NCBI GenBank assembly: GCA_944390875.1
Contig: CALXRO010000086.1
Coordinates: 1 to 7,649, forward strand
Length of the DNA: 7,649 bases
Reading direction: 5' to 3'
Origin: an uncultured Rickettsiales bacterium
GTDB taxonomy: Bacteria > Pseudomonadota > Alphaproteobacteria > Rickettsiales > UBA1997
Shown here: one piece after another, positions 1 through 6,126 of the stretch
How positions within the stretch are numbered: the first letter of the stretch is position 1
Layout: each line of letters opens with the position of its first letter
The notes under the pieces: generated by a model
Seen by the model: only the letters and a program-made list of their open reading frames with translations
Database searches by the model: none
Told to the model about the DNA's origin: nothing
Position numbers and translations under genes: made by a program

Positions 1-1
1 A

Positions 2-559
2 CAAAATCTCCAAGGTCAAGCTCCTATTTGTACTTTAATAGCAGTTTCAAACTTTAAAACAGTATTTGAACAGTGTAAAACAATGGATGATGTTAGAGCT
101 AAATTTTCAGGTCAAGAATTATTACAAAGACTAGAAGATATTAAAACATTATTCGGCAATAGAATAATTCATAAAGGAACTAATATGGGAAAAACTGTTG
201 CTGAACACATTGATTCACAAATAACGATTTGGCGTGATCGTATAATTAATCAAAATTTAAGAATATTGCCATCAAGTCAGCCATCAACATTGGTTGGAAA
301 TCATATGAAACAGACTGGTAGTATGATTATTCAACAAAACACGCGTCAAAATCGTAGAAATGATATAAATATAAGACCAACAAACACATTTACTGATAGT
401 GCAGCCGCTGAAGAAAGTAGTATTATAAAATCAAAATCATTGCCAAACTTACTTAAAAATTTAAAACAAGATAATATGCAAAAATTAGCTCTACAAAATC
501 AACAAACTACAGTGATTGATAAAAAATGCAAATTTAATAAAGGACCGTCTATAATTTAG
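2..559 (+). CDS. 3' part of an unrecognised glutamine-rich protein (5' end outside the window)
   Basis: The frame is open from base 2 to the TAG at 557-559, giving 185 residues. The first ATG in frame is at 83, but the 27 codons before it contain no stop and no ATG, GTG or TTG, and they read like ordinary protein (APICTLIAVSNFKTVFEQC). No Shine-Dalgarno sequence precedes position 83. I therefore infer that the gene starts upstream of the window. The N-terminal half of what is visible mixes hydrophobic and charged residues and could be folded. From about residue 90 onward it is rich in Gln, Asn, Ser, Arg and Thr and looks disordered. No transmembrane segment or catalytic motif is visible. I do not recognise a family. 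Base composition is slightly less A+T-rich than the neighbours, and the polar tail would suit a secreted or surface-associated protein, but that is speculation. It converges on the gene at 886-590. Confidence 0.7.
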   Translation, partial: QNLQGQAPICTLIAVSNFKTVFEQCKTMDDVRAKFSGQELLQRLEDIKTLFGNRIIHKGTNMGKTVAEHIDSQITIWRDRIINQNLRILPSSQPSTLVGNHMKQTGSMIIQQNTRQNRRNDINIRPTNTFTDSAAAEESSIIKSKSLPNLLKNLKQDNMQKLALQNQQTTVIDKKCKFNKGPSII

Positions 560-573
560 AGTATTTAAAATTT

Positions 574-599
574 GATAAGATATTTATCTCTAATTTTTT
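574..599 (+). terminator. weak candidate terminator between convergent genes
   Basis: GATAA at 574-578 pairs with TTATC at 584-588 around a five-base loop, and a run of six T follows at 594-599. The stem is short and has little G+C, so it would be a poor intrinsic terminator. It lies just after the stop at 559, where one is expected. Its right end overlaps the last codons of the opposing gene. On the other strand the same stem is followed only by a short T run. Confidence 0.27.
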
Positions 600-886
600 G
601 TATTTTCATAATAATCTCTTAAAATCTCTAAATCTATTTCTTCAATATCACATGAATCATTATTACTTTTGTCATCATCAATATTTATCTTTAAAATTAA
701 ATTTCCCAATTTACATATAGCTGAAATAATATCAGTTTTTTTCCCTATTATTGATTCTAAAATATATTGATTTTCTGAATTAATTTTATTTTTTATATTA
801 AAATCTAATATATCTAGTACAACATTTATAAGTTTTCTCAGTTTATATATTTCTTCGCTCTTGTTTTCTTTTTTATCATTTTGCAT
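590..886 (-). CDS. small helical hypothetical protein (98 aa)
   Basis: This is a complete 98-residue frame from ATG at 886-884 to TAG at 592-590. It starts 30 bases after the stop of the gene at 1312-917 and is probably co-transcribed with it. The protein is charged and appears largely helical. Residues about 12-30 form one amphipathic helix. Residues about 42-68 (SIIGKKTDIISAICKLGNLI) form a second, more conserved-looking one, followed by an acidic linker (DDDKSNNDSCD, 70-80) and a final short helix. No signal peptide, membrane segment or catalytic motif is visible. The ribosome site is poor (GAGAA directly before the ATG). I cannot assign a family. A small helical protein beside a tail-like gene could be another phage or GTA relic, such as a small terminase-like or chaperone-like protein, but the sequence does not prove this. 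Confidence 0.72.
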   Translation of the reverse strand: MQNDKKENKSEEIYKLRKLINVVLDILDFNIKNKINSENQYILESIIGKKTDIISAICKLGNLILKINIDDDKSNNDSCDIEEIDLEILRDYYENTKN

Positions 887-916
887 TTCTCATATTTGAT
901 AAATGACATTTTATTT

Positions 917-1312
917 TTATTCTGTTTCATTAACAATAAATTTAAATTTAATACTACAACGCCAAACAGAATTTAGACCATTATATAATTCAATTGATGT
1001 ATTTTCGTTATTTATACTTATAATTACTGAATTTTCTAATCTTATTCCTTGTAAATACATTATATTCTTTGTTAATTCATCAGAAATATGAATTAACTCT
1101 ATATTTGTTTCACTTTTATAAAATATTTTTACTGTCAAATTTATTTCATACTCTGAACCAGTAAAATTCTCTTCTTTTTTTATTTTTTCAAATTCATATA
1201 TTATATAGGGAAAATCAGTATCTCTATCTGGACAAGAATAAACCTTAATATTTTGTTCATTATTTGATAAAGATGTATAGATTAATTTCTGTATTTTTTG
1301 GATAATATTCAT
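917..1312 (-). CDS. putative DUF3168-type phage/GTA tail completion protein
   Basis: The 131-residue frame has the layout I associate with DUF3168 (tail completion or tail terminator) proteins. It opens with a helix (IIQKIQKLIYTSL, 3-15), followed by a strand with the family-like D..FPYIIYEF stretch (31-41). An acidic linker leads to a strand (SEYEINLTVKIFYKS, 53-67) where the family has its e....i.v..... pattern. A helix (IELIHISDELTKNI, 71-84), a short 'LQGIRLE' turn and two closing strands (VIISI; WRCSIKFKFIV) complete it. In phages and in alphaproteobacterial gene transfer agents this protein sits at the end of the tail tube. I assign it from pattern resemblance, not from an alignment. 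No capsid, portal, terminase or tape-measure gene lies within the window, so it is isolated, as GTA genes often are in Rickettsiales. The start at 1312 has no clear Shine-Dalgarno sequence. Confidence 0.58.
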   Translation of the reverse strand: MNIIQKIQKLIYTSLSNNEQNIKVYSCPDRDTDFPYIIYEFEKIKKEENFTGSEYEINLTVKIFYKSETNIELIHISDELTKNIMYLQGIRLENSVIISINNENTSIELYNGLNSVWRCSIKFKFIVNETE

Positions 1313-1342
1313 TATTTATGTGTTTTTATATAAAAAATAATA

Positions 1343-1371
1343 TTAAAAAATCTTGATTGTGGAAGTATAAT
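1343..1371 (+). promoter_or_regulatory. candidate sigma-70 promoter for the TMEM43 gene cluster
   Basis: A perfect -10 hexamer, TATAAT, lies at 1366-1371. Seventeen bases upstream, TTAAAA at 1343-1348 matches four of six positions of the -35 consensus. It sits in the 118-base divergent spacer, about 60 bases before the ATG at 1431. In DNA this A+T-rich such matches are easy to find by chance. A 14-base perfect AT palindrome (1323-1336) lies nearby and is not convincing as an operator. Confidence 0.3.
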
Positions 1372-1430
1372 TAAAATATTGTATTTTTAAGAGTTTTTAA
1401 TAATTTACTTATTAGATATAAAATTTACAT

Positions 1431-2531
1431 ATGGTAAAAAAATTTTTAATATTTTTCTTTTCAATATTTCTTGTAATTTTTTCGATTATAATAGCTATTA
1501 AAATGTCTAAAGAAGTATATACAATAAACGACTTATTAAAAAATCCTGATCAAGTTTCTTTTTTAAAAGATAAAATTAAAAACAAAGTTAATTTTAAAGA
1601 TGAATTTATAGATATTGAAATAAAAAATGTTTTAGCACTTAGAAAAAATGTAAAAATATATCAATGGATTGAAACTAAAAAAGTTATGAAAAAAACTGGA
1701 GCGTATGTTTATTTATACAATAAAGATTGGTCTGATAAATTCATAGATTCAAATAAATTTCATGATAAAACAAAAAATAATTATAAAAAAAATGCTCTAG
1801 TTTATAAAAGTGGAATAATGTTTCCAGAAAATATAATAACAAAGAAAGATGGCTATGAGCTTGATAGTATTTATTTTGAAGATAAAATAAAACTACAAAA
1901 ACTTGAGTTTAAGAATAGGGATGTTGTTTTTCGTGGCGCACCAATGAAAAAATCATATAATATAAAATATGAAGAGCAGGAAACGTATAAAGATTTGGAT
2001 TCATATATAGCTGCTAAAGAAAAAAAAATTGCAGAAAAAGATGTAGATAAATTTAAGATAATAGATAAAACAATACTTTTTAATGGGGATGATTATAAAA
2101 ATCCAGAAATTGGCGATGTGAAAATAACATATGAAATTTTTTCACCAGATTATATAACATTTTTTGGTAAAATAGAAAATAAAATGCTTGTACCATATGG
2201 AAATTTTATAGAAGTTAATTTTACAGATACAGATAAAAAAACACTTATACAAAAATACAAAATAAAACTTGTGATTGAATTATTAATATTTTCAGTAGTT
2301 ACTTACATTGCTTTATTCATTTCAATTAAACTTTTGAGATTAAATAATAAAGAACTCATTTTGGATTTAGTTCCATATTTTAATGAATATATTATTTTCG
2401 GCAATATAGATATTATAGTTATTTCTTTATTTTTTATACTATTTTTTATTGCTGTCAGATTATACATATTACTGATTATACCTCTAATTTTGCTCTATTA
2501 TTTCAGACAAATTGATTATTATTCAATATAA
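1431..2531 (+). CDS. TMEM43 (LUMA) family membrane protein
   Basis: The 366-residue protein has the architecture of the TMEM43/DUF1625 family. One N-terminal membrane helix (about 4-24) is followed by a large soluble domain of about 250 residues and a C-terminal block of about three or four hydrophobic helices (278-303, 318-340, 342-358). Family-like motifs are visible: YQWIE (77-81), YVYLYNKDW (92-100) followed by IDSNKF (105-110), and GDVKITYEIFSPDYITFFGK (228-247), the counterpart of the family's GDvR...pd.vs..g. segment. Human TMEM43 is an inner nuclear membrane protein. Bacterial members exist, but their function is not established to my knowledge. The protein should sit in the inner membrane with the soluble domain probably periplasmic, which is inference from topology. 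It heads a plus-strand cluster. The next gene starts 61 bases later. No strong Shine-Dalgarno precedes the ATG. Confidence 0.77.
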   Translation: MVKKFLIFFFSIFLVIFSIIIAIKMSKEVYTINDLLKNPDQVSFLKDKIKNKVNFKDEFIDIEIKNVLALRKNVKIYQWIETKKVMKKTGAYVYLYNKDWSDKFIDSNKFHDKTKNNYKKNALVYKSGIMFPENIITKKDGYELDSIYFEDKIKLQKLEFKNRDVVFRGAPMKKSYNIKYEEQETYKDLDSYIAAKEKKIAEKDVDKFKIIDKTILFNGDDYKNPEIGDVKITYEIFSPDYITFFGKIENKMLVPYGNFIEVNFTDTDKKTLIQKYKIKLVIELLIFSVVTYIALFISIKLLRLNNKELILDLVPYFNEYIIFGNIDIIVISLFFILFFIAVRLYILLIIPLILLYYFRQIDYYSI

Positions 2532-2592
2532 TAGGCTTGATTTTATATAATTATGTAATTATTATAGTGACTGTTTAGTTTTTTACAAAAAA

Positions 2593-3120
2593 ATGAAAGA
2601 AGGTTTAGTAAATAATTTATCTGTTTTTTTAGAAAAAATATGGAACTTTATTAAAAAGTGTTTATATACTATATTTAAAGTAATTAATGACTCATATAAA
2701 CGTTGTAGAGACGGTGAAGAAAATCTGAATAAACTATTAATATATTGGAATGTAATCCCTTGCATATTATATTTTATAATAATTTTTAACTTTAATTTAA
2801 GTCATTTTTATAAAAATCTTCTAGATTTATTTATTATTTTACTTGGTTTTCTAGATATATTTTTTATACAAAAAGCTTTAAAGAAGCATCCGGAATACAA
2901 TACACAATTAGTTAAAGAGTATGAAAAAGAACAATATTATTCATCTTTAAGTCCAGAAGATTTAAAAAAGGCAAAAGAAGAGGAGAAAAAAGAAAATAGA
3001 AAAGATTTTTTAAAAAAGATATTACTTATAAAACCTGGAGAAAAAATTGATTCTTATAAGATAGTTAGAATGTTTACAGTTCTTACTATTTTAATCGGAT
3101 TAAAAAGAATTTTATTATAA
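2593..3120 (+). CDS. small hypothetical membrane protein with three predicted helices
   Basis: I do not recognise a family. The 175-residue protein begins with an amphipathic helix (about 5-33), then has hydrophobic spans at about 50-67 (YWNVIPCILYFIIIFNF) and 75-93. A long charged region rich in Lys and Glu (98-142) follows, which is likely helical and possibly coiled coil. A last hydrophobic span lies at 158-172 near the C terminus. There is no signal-peptidase-like site and no catalytic motif. It lies 61 bases after the TMEM43-family gene and 24 bases before the frameshifted gene at 3145, all on the same strand, so the three are probably one transcript. The ATG at 2593 is the only plausible early start. 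The bases before it are mostly A and T with no ribosome site. Co-membership with another membrane protein suggests a shared envelope role, which is inference. Confidence 0.8.
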   Translation: MKEGLVNNLSVFLEKIWNFIKKCLYTIFKVINDSYKRCRDGEENLNKLLIYWNVIPCILYFIIIFNFNLSHFYKNLLDLFIILLGFLDIFFIQKALKKHPEYNTQLVKEYEKEQYYSSLSPEDLKKAKEEEKKENRKDFLKKILLIKPGEKIDSYKIVRMFTVLTILIGLKRILL

Positions 3121-3133
3121 TGTTAAATTAAAT

Positions 3134-3137
3134 AAGG
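3134..3137 (+). promoter_or_regulatory. ribosome binding site that decides the start at 3145
   Basis: AAGG lies seven bases before the ATG at 3145-3147, a normal Shine-Dalgarno spacing. Most other starts in this plus-strand cluster lack such a site. It favours 3145 as the true start of the downstream gene over the internal ATG at 3291. Confidence 0.6.
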
Positions 3138-3144
3138 CACTATT

Positions 3145-4007
3145 ATGTCTGACATTCAAAACGAGGAAGAAATAATTGACCTTGATAATTTATTTAGAGT
3201 AAAAGTAGCAGTAGATAGCTGTAATAACGATATAAATAAATATATCAAACGAAATTTTTTGAAATTGGAGAAAATGATGCAAAAGAAGATATGGACCTAG
3301 CTGATTATGGGGAAAAACTTTTAAAAAATGTATCATTTTTATTAGATCTTTTATCAAATGATAATTTAGAAATAAAAGAAATAGATGATAATAACATTAT
3401 ATCAATAATTAATGAAAATAAGGAAGAAGAAAAAATAGATATTAATGATATAATAAACATATTTTCTTACATTAAAAATCATTATGAAGATGTTGGTATG
3501 TATTATTTCACTAGCGAATTTAATGAAGAAAATGAATCAAATTTAATTAATAATTACAGGAAATTCGCTGAAAAAATACCTGAAATATATAAAGAAAATG
3601 AAAAAATTGCAGAAATTAATTCAATAATGGTTGATTTAAATAATTTGTATAAAATAGAAATTGATAATGATTTATATACAACAAATAATAAAGAAAATCT
3701 GAAAGATAATGTAGATAATGACTTTTATATTGTTACTGAAGAAGATATAAAAGATTATGTACCTGAAGAAAATAAATTTAATAAAAAGCCTTCATTGACC
3801 CAAAGAATTAAAAATTTTTTTAAAAAATTATTTAATGTAGAAAATAGAGAAGAAGAAACAAAAGAAATAAATAATTATAGTATATTTAATGAGGCATCTA
3901 ATTCTAATACACAATCAGAAAACAAGATCAGGCAACAAAGAAGGCAAGAATTTGAAAAAAATACACAACAAAATAAAGAACAAGTGACAGAAAGTTTACA
4001 TATATAA
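3145..4007 (+). CDS. acidic hypothetical protein interrupted by a single-base frameshift
   Basis: Translation from ATG 3145, which has a good AAGG site, gives 38 codons up to the T tract at 3255-3260. Without a shift it stops at TAG 3298-3300 after 51 residues. A -1 shift at the tract continues as FFEIGENDAKED and joins the long frame that contains ATG 3291, ending at TAA 4005-4007. The joined product is 287 residues; initiation at 3291 alone would give 238. The intervening residues read as natural protein, which supports one original gene. The protein is very acidic and Asn/Glu-rich. It has an imperfect tandem repeat near residues 174-206 and a basic amphipathic stretch (KKPSLTQRIKNFFKKLFN, about 214-231) that could touch membrane or nucleic acid. 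Its tail is Gln-rich and probably disordered. I recognise no family. Alternatives are a pseudogene in decay, an assembly error in a homopolymer, or two ORFs overlapping by ten bases. Confidence 0.68.
3252..3261 (+). other. slippery heptamer AAATTTT and T6 tract at the frame break
   Basis: In the frame of ATG 3145 the bases read cgA AAT TTT TTG. A AAT TTT (3252-3258) fits the X XXY YYZ pattern for tandem -1 slippage. After a -1 shift the next codons are TTT (3258-3260) and GAA (3261-3263), exactly the frame of the downstream long ORF. The six-T run could also permit RNA polymerase slippage. No upstream Shine-Dalgarno-like stimulator or stable downstream stem is evident, so a programmed event is not established. 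Confidence 0.5.
3663..3761 (+). repeat. imperfect tandem repeat within the acidic protein
   Basis: Two adjacent units of 51 bases (3663-3713) and 48 bases (3714-3761) encode DNDLYTTNNKENLKDNV and DNDFYIVTEEDIKDYV. They share the DND-x-Y opening, acidic middle and K-D-x-V ending. The DNA also matches at both ends (GATAATGA and a TATGTA or TAATGTA close). This looks like an old in-frame duplication. Confidence 0.45.
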
Positions 4008-4012
4008 CATAT

Positions 4013-5449
4013 CTAAACATTATTATACCCGATATAATCATCAAATTTTGAAATATCTGGATTAAAGTACATTTCCACATTCCCTATAGGACCATTTCTA
4101 TGTTTAGCTATTATAATCTCAGCTTTGTTTCTAGTTCTATCCATATTATTTTGCCAAATTTTCATTTTTTCTATATCTTCAACATTTGGTCTCTTTCTCT
4201 CTTCATAATATGATTCTCTATAAACAAACATAACAACATCGGCATCTTGTTCTATAGAACCAGATTCTCTTAAATCTGACAATTGTGGCCTTTTATCTTC
4301 TCGTTGTTCAACTGATCTTGAAAGTTGAGAAAGTGCTATTATTGGTATATTAAACTCTTTTGCAATTGCTTTTAAACCTTGTGTAATTTCTGATATTTCC
4401 AATACTCTATTTAATTTTGAACTATCGTTAACGCCTTTTATTAATTGTAGATAATCTACAACTATCATAGACACATTTTCTTTAGCAATTAATCTTCTTG
4501 TTCTTGTTTTAATTGAAGATATACTAAGCGCAGCTGTATCATCTATAAACATTGGTGTTTTTGAAATTTCATTTGATTTTTCAGCTATTTTTATAAATTC
4601 TTCATCATTAATTTCACCTTTTCTAAATCTATCGGTTCCAAATTTTGTTTCCATTGAAAGTATTTTTGCACTTATTTGTGTGTTTGGCATTTCAAGTGAA
4701 AAGAAACCAACAGCTTTTTTAATTCCTGTTTCATTATATTCTCTTAAAAATTCAGTTGCAGCATTATAGGCTATATTTATAGCTAAAGTAGTTTTTCCCA
4801 TTGAAGGTCTTCCGGCAATTATTATCAAATCCGATTTTTGTAAGCCACCAAGCATTCTATCTAAATCTATAAAACCACAAGGAATGCCACTTATGTGATT
4901 TTCTCTTTTTTTTGCAACATTTATATTATTTACAGTTTCCTCCATAATACTTGAAATTTTCAGAAAACCTTTATTGCTTTCAATTTTATTACTTATTTCA
5001 AATATTTTTCCTTCAAGAATTTCAATTTCTTCAAGCGCTGTTATATTTTTATTACTATTATATATATCTGATACAGTCTCCTCATTAACAATTACTAAAT
5101 TTCTTTTTAACGCCAAATCTTGAACAATCTTTGCGTAACTAACAACGTCAAATATTCCACTACTTTTACTAAGTATTATAGATAAATAATTTTCGCCGCC
5201 TATAGCTTTTAATATTTCATTATTTTCAAAAAAATTTTTTAAAGTTACACTATCGGCTATTATTGATGTTTTTTGTATTGTTTCAGCTATATGATTATAA
5301 ATTATTTTGTGAGCCAACTCATAAAAATACTCTTCCTTTAGATAATCATTAATTTTGGAATAATAGTCATTATTAGATATTATTTTACCTAATATTATCT
5401 GCTCTGCTTCTATATTGTATAATGTTTTATGAGTAATATTATCTTGCAT
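4013..5449 (-). CDS. dnaB: replicative DNA helicase DnaB
   Basis: The 478-residue protein is a full-length DnaB, the hexameric ATP-driven helicase that unwinds DNA at the fork and recruits primase. The N-terminal helical domain (about 8-110, with NIEAEQIILG at 12-21) is followed by a linker and a RecA-like domain. Walker A is GRPSMGKT (213-220). The H1a-type motif is FFSLEM (249-254). Walker B is VVDYLQL (330-336, with D332). The H3 region holds ALSQLSRSVEQRED (372-385) and SDLRESGSIEQDAD (391-404). The arginine-finger region is KHRNGPIG (449-456). The segment IWQNNMDRTRNKAEIIIAK just before it resembles alphaproteobacterial DnaB. No intein or insertion is present. It is the last gene of the minus-strand operon, 48 bases after cvpA, and has only a weak AAGAA ribosome site. 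Its stop is 5 bases from the stop of the convergent gene, with no terminator visible between them. Confidence 0.97.
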   Translation of the reverse strand: MQDNITHKTLYNIEAEQIILGKIISNNDYYSKINDYLKEEYFYELAHKIIYNHIAETIQKTSIIADSVTLKNFFENNEILKAIGGENYLSIILSKSSGIFDVVSYAKIVQDLALKRNLVIVNEETVSDIYNSNKNITALEEIEILEGKIFEISNKIESNKGFLKISSIMEETVNNINVAKKRENHISGIPCGFIDLDRMLGGLQKSDLIIIAGRPSMGKTTLAINIAYNAATEFLREYNETGIKKAVGFFSLEMPNTQISAKILSMETKFGTDRFRKGEINDEEFIKIAEKSNEISKTPMFIDDTAALSISSIKTRTRRLIAKENVSMIVVDYLQLIKGVNDSSKLNRVLEISEITQGLKAIAKEFNIPIIALSQLSRSVEQREDKRPQLSDLRESGSIEQDADVVMFVYRESYYEERKRPNVEDIEKMKIWQNNMDRTRNKAEIIIAKHRNGPIGNVEMYFNPDISKFDDYIGYNNV

Positions 5450-5497
5450 TTCTTATAGTGAAATAATATATAACATAAATATTAAATAAAAAATTTA

Positions 5498-6118
5498 TTA
5501 GTCAACTATTATATCTATTAATTTATCCATATCCTTTATGTCTTCTTTAATTTTATTTTTTTTATTGTTATTATTATCTTTTTTTTCATTTTTGTTTTTC
5601 TGTATTTCAGTTAAAAAATCACCTAAAAGAGATTCTAGAACACTGTTTAGGATTTTATTTTTTGATTTACTAAAATAATCATAAACCAACGAATTTTCTA
5701 GTGATTCAAGTTTTTTTGTAGAATTTTTATTAATCATATCCATACAAGTCAAAATAAAACCACAAACTAAAATAGATTTAAAAAATCCAAATATAAAACC
5801 TAATAATCTATCAGTTGAAAATGGTAATACTTTTTTAAGTTTTATATAATCTGTTATATGATTCATAATTATAGATAATAAAATCATAAATACTATAAAT
5901 AATATAACATTTGTAATTATATCTGGTAAAAGAGGAATTGTAATTCTTTTTTCTATTTTTGGTAAAACAAAAGGTTTTGTTATTGCTGTAAAATAAAACG
6001 AACCTACCCAATTAACAATTGAAGATAGTTCCTTTAAAAAGCCTCTAATAAGACCCCAAAACGATAACAAAACCAATATAATTATTAAGATTATATCTAA
6101 ACTTGATAACAATGTCAT
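5498..6118 (-). CDS. cvpA: CvpA family inner-membrane protein
   Basis: The 206-residue protein matches the CvpA (colicin V production) family, inner-membrane proteins of uncertain biochemical role linked to envelope homeostasis. It has four hydrophobic spans at about 8-25, 32-50, 66-87 and 104-127. The family's early SFWGLIRGFLKEL segment (19-31) and its DRLLGFIFGFFKS segment (103-115) are clear. The C-terminal tail (about 172-195) is low complexity, nearly all Lys, Asn, Glu and Asp. This is probably an AT-biased extension rather than a domain. The start at 6118 is supported by AGGA (6126-6123), which overlaps the pyk stop codon, so translation is likely coupled to pyk. dnaB follows after 48 bases. 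In many alphaproteobacteria cvpA lies near dnaB and radA, so this pair may be a remnant of that cluster. Confidence 0.88.
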   Translation of the reverse strand: MTLLSSLDIILIIILVLLSFWGLIRGFLKELSSIVNWVGSFYFTAITKPFVLPKIEKRITIPLLPDIITNVILFIVFMILLSIIMNHITDYIKLKKVLPFSTDRLLGFIFGFFKSILVCGFILTCMDMINKNSTKKLESLENSLVYDYFSKSKNKILNSVLESLLGDFLTEIQKNKNEKKDNNNNKKNKIKEDIKDMDKLIDIIVD

Positions 6119-6122
6119 AAAA

Positions 6123-6126
6123 TCCT
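6123..6126 (-). promoter_or_regulatory. cvpA ribosome binding site overlapping the pyk stop
   Basis: On the minus strand the sequence reads TAGGATTTTATG. The AGGA motif shares bases with the TAG stop of pyk and lies four bases before the cvpA ATG. The arrangement is typical of translational coupling, where ribosomes finishing pyk can re-initiate on cvpA. Confidence 0.6.

Noticed and set aside
903..1091. Open frame of 62 codons on the plus strand
   Set aside because: It lies antisense inside the DUF3168-like gene, is strongly hydrophobic by composition only, and has no ribosome site.
1323..1336. Perfect 14-base palindrome (T5 ATAT A5) in the divergent spacer
   Set aside because: It consists only of A and T in very A+T-rich DNA, where such palindromes arise by chance; no second copy supports an operator.
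2583..2765. Open frame of 60 codons on the minus strand
   Set aside because: It is a shadow of the membrane protein gene at 2593-3120 with no supporting signals.
5450..5497. Separate promoter for dnaB in the spacer after cvpA
   Set aside because: Only weak AT-rich -10-like matches occur, with no acceptable -35; not distinguishable from background.
5555..5600. Simple-sequence tract encoding the Asn/Lys-rich tail of CvpA, as a phase-variable repeat
   Set aside because: The repeat units are imperfect and the tract is short; it looks like AT-biased low complexity rather than a switch.
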